Source: Phycisphaerales bacterium (lineage in GTDB: Bacteria; Planctomycetota; Phycisphaerae; UBA1845). From it: 64,000 nucleotides of DNA. Under the pieces are notes generated by a model that did not search any database, was not told the origin of the DNA, and worked only from the letters and a program-made list of their open reading frames with translations. The stretch is from NCBI GenBank assembly GCA_020639115.1, contig JACKHG010000007.1, forward strand, positions 124,001-188,000. The letters run 5' to 3'. Both the position numbers and the translations under genes were made by a program. Below are positions 9,052 through 18,786 of the stretch, one piece after another (positions within the stretch are counted from its first letter, which is position 1; every line of letters begins with the position of its first letter).

Positions 9052-10290
9052 TCAGGACAGCACCTTGATGACCCGCTCCGCCGCCCAGTCGAGGTCGGCC
9101 TCGGCGATCATCAGCGGCGGGGCGATGCGCATGACGTTGTCCACCGTGTCCTTGCAGAGCACGCCTTCGCCCTTGAGCTGCTTGCAGTAGGGCTTCGCGG
9201 CGCCCGCCTCCGGCGTCATCTCGATGCCGATCAAAAGGCCCTTGCCGCGAACCTCCTTGATCTTCGAGCAGTTCGCCGCGCGGATGCGGTCACGGAACGC
9301 CTTGCCCACGCGGTCGGCCCGCTCGGCGAGCTTTTCGTCCACCAGCACGCGGATGGCCTCGCGGGCGACGGCACAACCCAGCGGGTTGCCGCCGAAGGTG
9401 CTGCCGTGATCGCCCGGATTGAAGACCCCCAGCGCCTCCTTGCTGCCCACCACTGCGGAGACCGGCATCACGCCGCCGCCCAGCGCCTTGCCGAGAATCA
9501 CCAGGTCCGGCTTGACCTCCTCATGATCCACCGCGAAGCGCCGCCCCGTCCGGCCGAGGCCGGTCTGAATTTCGTCCGCGATCATCAGCACGTTGTGCTC
9601 GTCGCACAGCTCGCGGATTCCGCGCAGGTAGCCTTCCGGCGGAACCACCACGCCGCCCTCGCCCTGGATCGGCTCGACCAGCACCGCCACCGTGTGCGGC
9701 GTGATCGCGGCGCGCAGGGCGTCCAGCGAACCGTACTTCACGACGACGAATCCCGGCGTGTACGGACCGAAGTGCGCCTTGGTCTGCTCCTCGGTGCTGA
9801 AGCTGACGATCGTCGTCGTGCGCCCGTGGAAGTTGCCGGAGAAGCAGATGATCTGCGCCTTGCCGTCGGGCACACCCTTGACGGTGTAGCCCCACTTGCG
9901 CGCGGTCTTGATCGCGGTCTCGACGCCCTCGGCGCCGGTGTTCATCGGCAGCACCAGGTCCATGTCGCAGAACGCGGTGAGCTCCTGGCAGAACGGACCG
10001 AACTGATCGTTCTGGAAGGCCCGCGAGGTCAGCGTGAGCCGGCGGGCCTGCTCGATGAAAACGTCGAGGATCCGCGGATGGCTGTGGCCGAAATTCAGCG
10101 CCGAGTAGGCGCTGAGGCAATCGAGGTATTTGTGGCCCTCGACATCCCACACCCACGCGCCCTCGCCACGCGAGATCACGACCGGCAGCGGCGCGTAGTT
10201 GCGGGCGCTGTACTGGTCGACGAGCTGCATGTGGGCATCCGAGTTCAGGTCGCCCGTGTGCGCCATCGGGCCATCATTTACCTGCGTCAT
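9052..10290 (-). CDS. rocD: Ornithine aminotransferase (ornithine-oxo-acid transaminase)
   Basis: This PLP enzyme moves the delta-amino group of ornithine to 2-oxoglutarate, giving glutamate semialdehyde. The 412-residue product has the class III aminotransferase layout: SAYSALNFGHSHP near the N-terminus, NTGAEGVETAIK for phosphate binding, FHGRTTT, the ADEIQTG aspartate motif, and the Schiff-base lysine in ILGKALGGG. The N-terminal RNYAPLPVVISRGEGAWVWD favours ornithine over acetylornithine transaminase. The start at MTQVND was chosen because GGAGGT lies about seven bases upstream. It lies 28 bases before the DUF2237 gene and 114 bases after the COG2403 GTPase gene on the same strand. Confidence 0.93.
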   Translation of the reverse strand: MTQVNDGPMAHTGDLNSDAHMQLVDQYSARNYAPLPVVISRGEGAWVWDVEGHKYLDCLSAYSALNFGHSHPRILDVFIEQARRLTLTSRAFQNDQFGPFCQELTAFCDMDLVLPMNTGAEGVETAIKTARKWGYTVKGVPDGKAQIICFSGNFHGRTTTIVSFSTEEQTKAHFGPYTPGFVVVKYGSLDALRAAITPHTVAVLVEPIQGEGGVVVPPEGYLRGIRELCDEHNVLMIADEIQTGLGRTGRRFAVDHEEVKPDLVILGKALGGGVMPVSAVVGSKEALGVFNPGDHGSTFGGNPLGCAVAREAIRVLVDEKLAERADRVGKAFRDRIRAANCSKIKEVRGKGLLIGIEMTPEAGAAKPYCKQLKGEGVLCKDTVDNVMRIAPPLMIAEADLDWAAERVIKVLS

Positions 10291-10404
10291 GGCGATTACC
10301 TCCGTCTCGAGCCGGGCGCCGCGCAAACCGCGGGCGCAAACCGCAACAGCATACGCGAAGAACCGGTGATCTGTCGATACCGCGGCAATGGACGTTCTGC
10401 CGCC

Positions 10405-11721
10405 TTATACCACCCGCCGGATCGCCTCCGGCAGCAGCTTCGGATCGTGCTCCGCCAGCTCGTAGCGGACCCGCAGCGACTTCTGCGGGATCTTGATCAG
10501 AGCCGCCAGATCGATCGGCGTGCCCACCAGCACCAGGTCGCACGGAGTCTGCCGGATCGAGGCCTCCAGGTCCGCCATCTGCTTCTTGCCGTAGCCCATC
10601 GCCGGCAGGATGTCGGTCAGGTGGTTGTACTTCTTGAAGGTGTCCACCAGCGACCCGGCGGCATGCGGCCGGGGATCGACGATCTCAGCCGCCCCGAGCT
10701 TGCGGGCTGCGACGTGGCCGGCGCCGTACTTCATCTCGCCGTGCGTCAGGGTCGGGCCGTCCTCGACCACCAGCACGCGCTTGCCGCGGACCGCGTCCGG
10801 CTCATCCACCGTGACCGGCGAGTCGGCCTTGACCACGACCGCGTTGGGGTTGATCCGCCGGATGTTGCCCAGCACCGTCTCGATGTTCTCCGGGCTCGCC
10901 GTGCCCATCTTGTTCACGACCACCAGGTCCGCCATCCGCAGGTTGTGCTCGCCCGGGTAGTAGCTGATCTCGTGGCCGGGCCGGTGCGGGTCGGTGACGC
11001 AGATGTAGAGGTTGGGCTTGATGAACGGCGTGTCGTTGTTGCCGCCGTCCCAGAGGATGACGTCGGCCTCCTTCTCGGCCTCGCGCAGGATGCGCTCGTA
11101 GTCGACGCCCGCGAAGAGCAGGTTGCCCGCTTGGATGTGCGGCTCGTACTCCTCGCGTTCCTCGATCGTGCACTCGTGCCGATCCATGTCCTCCAGCGTC
11201 GCGAACCGCTGGCAGATCTGCTTGGTGAGGTCGCCGTAGGGCATCGGATGGCGCAACACGGCGATGCGCTTGCCCATCCCCTTGAGGATTTCCGAGACGC
11301 GGCGCGTCGTCTGGGACTTGCCGCAGCCAGTGCGTACGGCGCAGACCGCGATGACCGGCTTGGTGCTCTTGATCATCGTCGCGTGCGGGCTGAGCAGCTC
11401 GAAATCGGCCCCCGCGGCGTTGGCCCGGCTGGCCTGCGACATGACGAACGGGTAGGGCAGGTCCGAGTAGGCCAGCGTGACGAGCCGTACGTGGTGGTCG
11501 CGGATCAGCGCCTCGAGTTGCTTTTCGTCATGGATCGGGATGCCTTCCGGATACCGCGGGCCCGTCAGGGCGGCTGGGTAGACGCGGCCGTCGATGTCGG
11601 GGATCTGCGTCGCGGTGAAGGCGACGACGCGGATGTCCTCGCGCTGCTTCCAGTAGACGTTGAAGTCGTGGAAATCGCGCCCCGCGGCGCCCATGATGAT
11701 CAGCTTGGTGGGATCGGTCAC
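10405..11721 (-). CDS. COG2403-type P-loop GTPase, related to cyclic 2,3-diphosphoglycerate synthetase
   Basis: This soluble protein of 438 residues has an N-terminal Rossmann-like section (KLIIMGAAGRDFHDFN), a P-loop region AVRTGCGKSQTTR near residue 130, WDGGNNDTPF as a Walker-B-like segment and VVNKMGTA as a possible base-specificity loop. These are hallmarks of the COG2403 predicted GTPase family, which includes archaeal cyclic 2,3-diphosphoglycerate synthetase. I start at GTG 11721 because GAGGAGG then lies about eight bases upstream; a TTG at 11727 is too close. It is the first gene of the leftward ornithine cluster. A direct role in carbamoyl or ornithine chemistry is inference from neighbourhood only. 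Confidence 0.82.
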   Translation of the reverse strand: MTDPTKLIIMGAAGRDFHDFNVYWKQREDIRVVAFTATQIPDIDGRVYPAALTGPRYPEGIPIHDEKQLEALIRDHHVRLVTLAYSDLPYPFVMSQASRANAAGADFELLSPHATMIKSTKPVIAVCAVRTGCGKSQTTRRVSEILKGMGKRIAVLRHPMPYGDLTKQICQRFATLEDMDRHECTIEEREEYEPHIQAGNLLFAGVDYERILREAEKEADVILWDGGNNDTPFIKPNLYICVTDPHRPGHEISYYPGEHNLRMADLVVVNKMGTASPENIETVLGNIRRINPNAVVVKADSPVTVDEPDAVRGKRVLVVEDGPTLTHGEMKYGAGHVAARKLGAAEIVDPRPHAAGSLVDTFKKYNHLTDILPAMGYGKKQMADLEASIRQTPCDLVLVGTPIDLAALIKIPQKSLRVRYELAEHDPKLLPEAIRRVV

Positions 11722-11989
11722 GGTCAAAACCTCCTCGTGCGGAATCGGCGCCGAAAGCGCCGGCGGATGAAACCTGTGGTGCGAAATATGTGCAGCGGAA
11801 ACGGATCGCCCGATGTCGCTCAGGACATCTGCGCCCCGCGGTAGGTGTGGTCGGCATGAGTGAGGTGTGGGCTCATCGAGCGCCTTTCAAACTCACGATC
11901 CACCCGGATTCTAGCATCCATTCGCGAAAGCGTGCAAGCCTCGCTTGAGGCTTGCCCCGGTATGCGTCGATTGCGGCTGGAGATGGCGA

Positions 11990-12973
11990 TCAGGCCTGAA
12001 TGGTGAGCACCGCCGCGGAGACGTCGTCGGCGGTCGCGGTATCCCAGCCCGCGTGGTCGATGCGGTCGTGGATATCGGCCATCAGTTCAGCAGGCGTATG
12101 CGTCGCACGTGCGGCGAGCCAGGACAGCACGCAGCGATCGTCGAGCGAGGCGGCTTGGTGGGTGGCGAGCAGCGCCGCGAGTCCGTCGGTGTAGAACAGC
12201 ACGCGATCGCCCGGCTGCAACTGCACTTCCTGCACGCACCACTCGGCATCCGGCAGCGCCCCCAGCAGCAGCCCGTCGCTGACCAGCGGCTGCGGCCGCT
12301 CACCCGCCCGCAGCAGGACCGGATGGGGATGGCCCGCACGGGCGAAACGCAGCGTGCGCGTCGCGCCGTCGTAGCGTGCGTGAATCGCAGTGGCGCACAG
12401 TCCGTCGCGGCGCTCCTGGGCGAGGACCTCGTGGTTGGCCCGGCGCATGACCTCGGTGATCGTAGACCGCCGCGTGCGGACGCCGTCGTGCCACTCCGCC
12501 GCCAACGCGCGTTCGAGCAGCGGCGCCATCATCGCGGCGCCGATACCGTGACCCGCCACGTCCGCGATGCTCAGGGTGACGTGGCCCTCGTCCGAAGCAG
12601 CAGCCGCCAACACGTCGCCGCCCACACCCGCGGTCGGCCGGTAGAGCGTCGTGATCTCGGCCCCGCGGGCGGCGAGCGCCCGGGGCACGCAGTCGCACTG
12701 CACGCGGGCGGCGTCGCGCAGTTGCCGGCGCAGTTGGCCCGCATCGGCAGCGGCTTGGCGGCGCTCCGCGTCGAGCCGTCCCACCTCGCGCTGCAGGTGC
12801 GCGACCAGCGCCGCCAGCGCGGACGCATCGGACGCTTCGCGCAATTGGGAAATTCTATGGGTTGAATACGGGAGGGTCGCGTTGTTCTGCAGCGTGGGGC
12901 TATCGAACAGATCGTAGACCATCGCGACCTCGTGACGGCCCGCAGAAGTGATGACCCGGTCGGCGCCGGACAT
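11990..12973 (-). CDS. PP2C-type (SpoIIE/RsbU) serine phosphatase
   Basis: The 327-residue protein has a short N-terminal region, a coiled coil around residues 45-90 (heptad-rich AALVAHLQREVGRLDAERRQ) and a C-terminal SpoIIE phosphatase domain. Metal-site motifs visible are GGDVL, DVAGHGIGAAM, FARAGHPHP, YTDGLAALL and TADDVSAAVLTI. Such enzymes usually dephosphorylate anti-anti-sigma factors in partner-switching stress or sigma control. No anti-sigma kinase or STAS protein is adjacent, so its partner is unknown. It lies 148 bases upstream, in its own direction, of nothing co-directional except the distant GTPase; the CHASE2 cyclase gene precedes it on the same strand and may share transcription. 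Confidence 0.9.
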   Translation of the reverse strand: MSGADRVITSAGRHEVAMVYDLFDSPTLQNNATLPYSTHRISQLREASDASALAALVAHLQREVGRLDAERRQAAADAGQLRRQLRDAARVQCDCVPRALAARGAEITTLYRPTAGVGGDVLAAAASDEGHVTLSIADVAGHGIGAAMMAPLLERALAAEWHDGVRTRRSTITEVMRRANHEVLAQERRDGLCATAIHARYDGATRTLRFARAGHPHPVLLRAGERPQPLVSDGLLLGALPDAEWCVQEVQLQPGDRVLFYTDGLAALLATHQAASLDDRCVLSWLAARATHTPAELMADIHDRIDHAGWDTATADDVSAAVLTIQA

Positions 12974-13121
12974 CGTCGGGGCCTGTTAGTTTCTTCGGCG
13001 GCGAAGGGAAATCTCTTGAAGGGATGTTGCGGACGATTGAGAATGCACGGCGCCAACGCGCAGCGCATCGCGCCGCGCGGCGAGGTGGTCGCGCGCGGAG
13101 TGCTGCCCGTCACGCGGCATG

Positions 13122-16100
13122 TTACTTGGTGCGGAGTTCGATCGCCTGGTTCCAACCTGTCGGCGGCGCCGCTTCGCTAAACTGTTCGACCGCCGAAAGA
13201 TAGAGCCCGACCGCGGCGTCCTGGGGCCGAGCCGCTCCGCAGGCCTGAAAGCGGGTTCGGGCCACGTCCCAACGCTGCTGCTGAAATGCTTCGACCGCCT
13301 CTGCAAAGCGGGCGGCGTACTCGAGCCGGTCCGACGAGACTTCCGGTGTTCGCCCCAATAACTCGAAAACCGGCACCGCCTGGGCCTTGCCCGCCACCTG
13401 CAGGGCACCCAGCGTGCGGAACGCGTACCCGTCACCCGCAGCCTCCCGCGCCGCTCCCGAGACCAGCACCTGCGTGCCGAAGGCCTTGTTCGCCGACTCC
13501 AGCCGCGCCGCCAGGTTCACCGTGTCGCCGATGCACGTGTAGTCCGTCTGGTTCTCGCTCCCGAAGTACCCCACGAACACCGGACCGGTGTGCAGGCCGA
13601 TGCGCATCCACAGGCTGCCCAGCTCAGCCGCGAACCCGTTGCCGGCGGATCGCTTGAGCGCGTCCAGCTTCGCCAGCGTGACCAGCGCCGCCTCGCACCC
13701 GATCCGGGCATGATCCTCCACCGGCCAGATCGGAGCGTTGAAGAACGCGAAGATCCCGTCGCCCATGAACTTGTTGAACGCCCGGTACTCGATCAGCACC
13801 TCGCCCATCGCGCCCAGGTAGCTGTTGAGGATGGCCGTGGTCCGCTCCACGCCGAGCCGCTCGCTGATGTTGGTAAATCCCTGCAGGTCGCTGAAGTAAC
13901 AGGTCACGTCCGCCGGGCGCGGCTTGAGCTCGAAGTTCTCGATCTGCTCGGTGATCTGCGCGGCGATCGCGGGCGACGTGTTGCGCGACAGCTCGCGCGT
14001 CAGCGACCGCCGGTGCCGCATCTCGGTCAACTGGCGATACAGCGTGATCAGCGCCCAGATCACGAACGTGCTCACGATGGGGATCAGCGCCGCGACGTTG
14101 ACGATGTAACGCGGCCAGATAATCAGCGACGAGATGGCCCCCGTCGCCGTCGTCAGCACCAGCACGGAGATCAGCGTGACCCACGGCCCGCGCGAGCTGG
14201 CCAGCGCCGTGATCAGCAGGCCCGTCACCAGGATCAGCGCGACGTTCGCAGCCCGTGACGCCGTGCGCGGGACACGGTTTTCCAATAGCGTGTTGACCAG
14301 GTTGGCGTGCGCCATCACGCCGGGCATGTTGTCGTACACCGGCGTGTTGACCATGTCCGCCTGCGCGCTGGCCGTGTGCCCGACGAAGCAGAGCTTGCCG
14401 TCGAGCTTCTCCTTCAGCGCCGCGAGCCGCTCCGCGATACGCGCCTCCAGGTCCCGGTTGTGCTGCTCGATCTGCTTGATCCCGTCGTCGCCGATCAACC
14501 GGCTGTACAGCTCGCGGACGTGCGCGAACAGCTTCGCCTCGTCTTCGCTCTCGGGCTCGAGCCCGGCGATCTCCCCGTACGAGCGCTCCAGGTTGGCCAG
14601 CGCCTGCTGTTCGACGGGCTGGGTGGCTGCGAGCAGTTGCTCCAGTTCCTTCTGGGCTGCGGGATCCGCATGCCGCCGGGCGACGCGGCGACGGAGCTGG
14701 TTTTCGCGATTCACCCGCTCCGCGTAGTCGTTCCACGCCGCGTCCGCGCCGCGCAGCATCAACTGCACCGCCTGGCCGAGCAGCACCCCCAGCCGCTTGT
14801 TGTTCTGGTGGATCGTGCGCCGGTTATGCGCCACCTCCCACACGTACGCCACCGGTACGTGCGTGAAGCTCTGGTACCAGTTGGGTGGCCCGCCCGACAC
14901 CGGGTGCTCCGGAACGTGCCAGTTCAGCATCATCGTCCCGTCCGCCGCCAGCGGAATGTGCCAAGTCGCCGCGCCGGCGTGATCGTGCAGCACCAGCGTC
15001 CGCTCGTCCTCGACGCGCACGTCCTGCGTGTCGATGTCGAGCACGTCCGTGGCCAGCGCGAAGGCAATCTGCATCACCACATGGCCGTCGGTGCGGGCCA
15101 GCAGCGGAATGTGCCGCACGACGCCGTCCGCCTCCTTGTCGAACGAGACGAAACCGACCTGCTTGGCCTCGCGCGCGATCTCGTAAATCGGGAGGGTCGG
15201 CTGGCTTCCGTTGGGAATCACGCCATCGAGCGCGGGCGACGCGGGCAGCTCGTGCGCGAACCCGTACCGGCCGGCGAGCGCCGCGTAGTACGCGATCTCC
15301 AGGTCCTTCTGGTCGGGCGACTGGAGCGTCACCGGCACGCCGGGCAGAAGCGCACCGAAGACCTCCTCCTTGTCCGCGTCGGGGTGGTCCTTGAGGTAGT
15401 GCCTGACGAGGTAGCGCGCCGCCACTTCCTTGACGCGGCTGATGTGCACGCGCACCTCGTCGATGTTCATGTTCAACCGCTCGGCGATATCCTCGGCGGT
15501 GAGGCCGAAATCCTGCCGCAGCAGGCGGTCCATCCGCGCGTGCGCGTAGTACAGCAGCGTACGCGACGGATCGTGTGGACCGATCGCGTTGCCGAACGTG
15601 ATTACGTCAACGTCGGGATTCTCGTCGAGCAGCGCCCGCGCGGACCTGCGGATCCGCCCCAGATCGTACGCCGGCGGCTCGAGCCCGAAGAACATCGCGA
15701 CGTAAACGTTGCCGGCTGAGCGGATCGCGTCGGCGAGTTCGACGTCCCCCTGGACCGCGCTGGTCATGGGGATGCACTGGTCCTCGACCGAGTCGTAGCC
15801 GGGATCGGTGAGAATCTCGTCCGACGCGCGCCGCCGCGAGGCCGGCTCCGCCCGGGCGTCGTCGAACGTGGGCCGCGTCGGCTCCGAATAGACCAGGTCC
15901 AGCAGGATCGCCGCGGCCCCGCTCTCGCTCAGCACGTCGACGAGGTCCGCCTGGTAATCCCGCGGCCATGGCCACCGCTCGATCCGCTCCAGCGCCAGAT
16001 CGTTGATGTCGATCATCACGATCCGCGGATCGGCATCCAGCTTGTTGAAGTGCTTGAAGTTGTAGTCGAGGTAGATGCGCTCGAGCGGTGCAAGCCAGCC

Positions 16101-16190
16101 CGCGAGGTACGCGACCACCGTCAGCACGGTCAACGTCGTGCCGACGGCCAGACCCAGCAGCCGCTTCCGCATCCACCCGAAGTTCGCCAT
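13122..16190 (-). CDS. CHASE2-domain class III adenylate/guanylate cyclase
   Basis: This 1022-residue membrane sensor has one N-terminal transmembrane helix (residues about 10-32), a large extracytoplasmic CHASE2 region, further transmembrane helices around 640-720 (LILVTGLLITAL, WVTLISVLVL, IVNVAALIPIVSTFVIWALI) and a cytoplasmic class III cyclase. The catalytic metal aspartates are in CYFSDLQGFTN near 768 and FMGDGIFAFF near 808; a substrate lysine occurs in FNKFMGDG and the transition-state region is DYTCIGDTVNLAARLE. These support cAMP or cGMP synthesis. The CHASE2 part carries extra helical segments, including a sigma-like helix-turn-helix pattern near 226-260 and a coiled coil near 480-600, which makes it longer than usual. 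A tail of about 80 residues after the cyclase resembles a helical repeat. No effector gene is adjacent. Confidence 0.92.
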   Translation of the reverse strand: MANFGWMRKRLLGLAVGTTLTVLTVVAYLAGWLAPLERIYLDYNFKHFNKLDADPRIVMIDINDLALERIERWPWPRDYQADLVDVLSESGAAAILLDLVYSEPTRPTFDDARAEPASRRRASDEILTDPGYDSVEDQCIPMTSAVQGDVELADAIRSAGNVYVAMFFGLEPPAYDLGRIRRSARALLDENPDVDVITFGNAIGPHDPSRTLLYYAHARMDRLLRQDFGLTAEDIAERLNMNIDEVRVHISRVKEVAARYLVRHYLKDHPDADKEEVFGALLPGVPVTLQSPDQKDLEIAYYAALAGRYGFAHELPASPALDGVIPNGSQPTLPIYEIAREAKQVGFVSFDKEADGVVRHIPLLARTDGHVVMQIAFALATDVLDIDTQDVRVEDERTLVLHDHAGAATWHIPLAADGTMMLNWHVPEHPVSGGPPNWYQSFTHVPVAYVWEVAHNRRTIHQNNKRLGVLLGQAVQLMLRGADAAWNDYAERVNRENQLRRRVARRHADPAAQKELEQLLAATQPVEQQALANLERSYGEIAGLEPESEDEAKLFAHVRELYSRLIGDDGIKQIEQHNRDLEARIAERLAALKEKLDGKLCFVGHTASAQADMVNTPVYDNMPGVMAHANLVNTLLENRVPRTASRAANVALILVTGLLITALASSRGPWVTLISVLVLTTATGAISSLIIWPRYIVNVAALIPIVSTFVIWALITLYRQLTEMRHRRSLTRELSRNTSPAIAAQITEQIENFELKPRPADVTCYFSDLQGFTNISERLGVERTTAILNSYLGAMGEVLIEYRAFNKFMGDGIFAFFNAPIWPVEDHARIGCEAALVTLAKLDALKRSAGNGFAAELGSLWMRIGLHTGPVFVGYFGSENQTDYTCIGDTVNLAARLESANKAFGTQVLVSGAAREAAGDGYAFRTLGALQVAGKAQAVPVFELLGRTPEVSSDRLEYAARFAEAVEAFQQQRWDVARTRFQACGAARPQDAAVGLYLSAVEQFSEAAPPTGWNQAIELRTK

Positions 16191-16242
16191 CGGCGGAAAT
16201 CCTACCGCATCGCGCCGGGTACGTCATGCCCGCGGCGACGGC

Positions 16243-17253
16243 TCACGCAGACGCGCAGGTCAAGCGAGCCAGCCGCTCCAGCGCTGCCCGCGCCGCACCG
16301 CTGTCCACCGCATCCGCCGCCCGCGCGACGCCGTCCCGCAGATCGTTCGTCACGCCGTACACCACCAGCGCTGCAGCCGCGTTGAGCAGGGCATGGTCAC
16401 GCCGGGGGCCGCCTGTACCGTCGAGGATGTCACCAACCGCCGCTGCACTCTCCTCCGCCGACGCGACGATCAACGCGTCCAGGGTCGCCTCGGCGAGCCC
16501 CGCGTCCGCGGGACGAACCGAACGCGTCGTGATTTTCCCATCCGCCAGTTCCGCGACGTGCGTCGGGCCCGTGATCGTGAGGTCGCACAGGCCGTCGCCG
16601 CCGTGCACGACCCAGGCGCGCTCGGCGCCAAGTTCGCGGAGCGCTTCCGCCATGAGCTGCACGTGCGCGGGGCGGCTCACGCCCAGCACCTGCCGGCAGG
16701 CACCGGCTGGATTGCAGAGCGGGCCCAGCAGGTTGAAGATCGTGCGGCTGCGAATCGCGCGCCGTACCGGCACGGCGTGCTTCATCGCCGGATGCAGCCG
16801 CGGGGCGTAGAGAAAAGCCAGGCCGCACTCCGCCAAGCAGCGCTCGAGCACGGGCACGTCCGCCTCGATGTTCACGCCGAGCGACGCCAGCACTTCCGCG
16901 CTGCCGCTGACCCGCGTGTTCGTGCGGTTGCCGTGCTTGGCGACGACGGCGCCTGCGGCGGACGCGATGATCGCCGCCGTCGTCGAGACGTTGAACGTGC
17001 TGATCCCGTCGCCGCCGGTGCCGCAGGTGCACATGCAGGGCCGGTCGCAGCGCACGCGCGTGGCGGCTGACCGCATCGCCTGCGCCGCCCCGACCAGCTC
17101 GTCGACCACTTCGCCCTTGCTGGCCAGCGCGCACAGGAAAGCGCCCAGGGTGGGGCCATCGACCGCGCCGGCCATGATGCGGCCGAAGGCGTCCTTCGCC
17201 TCCGCCCGCGTGAGGTGCTCGCCGCGCTGCAGTTTCCCGATCAGTTCCTTCAT
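16243..17253 (-). CDS. trpD: Anthranilate phosphoribosyltransferase
   Basis: The enzyme joins anthranilate to PRPP in tryptophan biosynthesis. The 336-residue length is typical. Diagnostic motifs are CGTGGDGISTFNVSTTAA (PRPP binding), KHGNR, SGSAEVLASLGVNIE, and LHPAMKHAVPVRR followed by RTIFNLLGPLCNPA. The start is ATG at 17253; a GTG one codon upstream is less likely. It is transcribed away from mnmE across an 84-base gap that must hold both promoters. No other trp gene is in the window, so the pathway is scattered. Confidence 0.95.
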   Translation of the reverse strand: MKELIGKLQRGEHLTRAEAKDAFGRIMAGAVDGPTLGAFLCALASKGEVVDELVGAAQAMRSAATRVRCDRPCMCTCGTGGDGISTFNVSTTAAIIASAAGAVVAKHGNRTNTRVSGSAEVLASLGVNIEADVPVLERCLAECGLAFLYAPRLHPAMKHAVPVRRAIRSRTIFNLLGPLCNPAGACRQVLGVSRPAHVQLMAEALRELGAERAWVVHGGDGLCDLTITGPTHVAELADGKITTRSVRPADAGLAEATLDALIVASAEESAAAVGDILDGTGGPRRDHALLNAAAALVVYGVTNDLRDGVARAADAVDSGAARAALERLARLTCASA

Positions 17254-17337
17254 CACCAGCGATCATACCGCCGCTTGCCGCTTCGGTCGATGCGCCGATG
17301 CAGGGGCCCGGGCTTGTGAGTAGAATGCGCGTTGGCC

Positions 17338-18744
17338 ATGTACACGAGCACCGACGACACGATCGTGGCGATTTCCTCAGCGCCGGGCGGCGCTTCGCGC
17401 GGGATCGTGCGCATGAGCGGCCCCGCCGCGGTGGCGATTGCTGACGGGCTTTGCCGGCTCGCGCCGGGCTCGACGCTGGCGTGCGCCGCCGGTTTCACCG
17501 TGCACGCGGGGGAGATCGTATTCAGCGACGTGCACCACGCGCCGGTGGACGTCTATCTGTTCCGCGCACCGCGCAGCTACACGCGGCAGGATCTCGTCGA
17601 GCTGCACACCATCGGCTCGCCGCCGCTGCTGGACCTGATCGTCGAACGCTGCCTCGCGGCGGGGGCGCGGTCGGCCCTGCCCGGCGAGTTCACCGCCCGC
17701 GCGTTCCTGGCGGGCGCGTTGTCACTTGGTGAGGCGGAGGCCGTGGCGGCCACGATCCACGCGCGCAGCGACGTGCAGCTTCGCGCCGCCCAGCGCATGC
17801 GCACCAGCCACGTGGCCGAGGATATCGCCGCGTGGCAGGATGAACTGGCCCAACTGCGCTCGCTGGTCGAGGCCGACATCGACTTCGCCGAGGAGCCCAT
17901 CGACTTCATCACGCCCACCGAGCTCGCCGCCCGCGTCGGCACCCTCCGCGCTCGGCTGCTCGCCATCCTGACCGCCACCCGGGCCGGTGAACGGATCGAC
18001 GTGCTGCCGCGCGTGCTGCTTATGGGATTGCCCAACGCCGGCAAGAGCACGCTGCTCAACCGCCTGTCCGGCATCAACCGCGCCATCGCCTCCGCCGTGG
18101 CGGGCACGACCCGCGACCTGCTCACCGCGCCGGCCCGCTTCGGCGACGTGGAGGCCCTGCTCATCGACTCAGCCGGGTGGGACGACGCGCCGGACGAACT
18201 CGTCTCCGCAGCCACGGGACAGTCCGAAACAGCGGCCCGGCAGGCGGACGTCGTGTGCCTCGTCGTCGACGCCGCCAGCCCGCCGGAGCCCGCGGCCCTG
18301 GCGAAACTGCTGGCACAAGCCGCAGCGCCGCCGCTCGTGATCGCCAACAAATGCGACCTGCTCGCGGCAGGCCAGCGCCGCCCGGAACGATTGCCCGTGC
18401 CTGAGCTTGCCACCGCGGAATTCGTGTGGGTCAGCGCATTGACCGGTGAGGGGATGGATGCGTTGTCGCACGCGGTCGAGAGGCGCCTGGCGTCGGAGTC
18501 TCATGCAGGCGACGAAGTCACGACGGCGCTGTCGGCCCGGCAGCGCGCCGCGCTGGGCGAAGCCGCGGAGGCGCTGGCCCGCTGCGTCGCAACGGCTGAG
18601 CAGGCCGACGATCTGCTCGACATCGCAGAGCTGATCGCCGTCGATCTGTGCGAAGCGCAGGATGCGCTCGCCGAGCTCACCGGTGCGGTGACGACCGAGG
18701 ATCTCCTTGGCCGCATCTTCGCGTCATTCTGCATCGGCAAGTGA
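17338..18744 (+). CDS. mnmE: tRNA uridine-5-carboxymethylaminomethyl modification GTPase MnmE
   Basis: MnmE acts with MnmG to modify the wobble uridine of several tRNAs. The 468-residue protein begins TDDTIVAISSAPGG with the folate-binding N-terminal domain, then a helical domain holding an inserted G domain: G1 GLPNAGKST, G2 GTTRD, G3 DSAGW and G4 NKCD. The invariant C-terminus FCIGK, containing the catalytic cysteine, is intact. The G3 motif reads DSAG rather than the usual DTAG, a mild change. I start at ATG 17338, not the TTG two codons earlier. A methyltransferase gene follows 42 bases later on the same strand. Confidence 0.95.
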   Translation: MYTSTDDTIVAISSAPGGASRGIVRMSGPAAVAIADGLCRLAPGSTLACAAGFTVHAGEIVFSDVHHAPVDVYLFRAPRSYTRQDLVELHTIGSPPLLDLIVERCLAAGARSALPGEFTARAFLAGALSLGEAEAVAATIHARSDVQLRAAQRMRTSHVAEDIAAWQDELAQLRSLVEADIDFAEEPIDFITPTELAARVGTLRARLLAILTATRAGERIDVLPRVLLMGLPNAGKSTLLNRLSGINRAIASAVAGTTRDLLTAPARFGDVEALLIDSAGWDDAPDELVSAATGQSETAARQADVVCLVVDAASPPEPAALAKLLAQAAAPPLVIANKCDLLAAGQRRPERLPVPELATAEFVWVSALTGEGMDALSHAVERRLASESHAGDEVTTALSARQRAALGEAAEALARCVATAEQADDLLDIAELIAVDLCEAQDALAELTGAVTTEDLLGRIFASFCIGK

Positions 18745-18786
18745 TGCGGTTGCCCGGAGCCGCGCGGGCCGTTAGCGTACGCCGCC

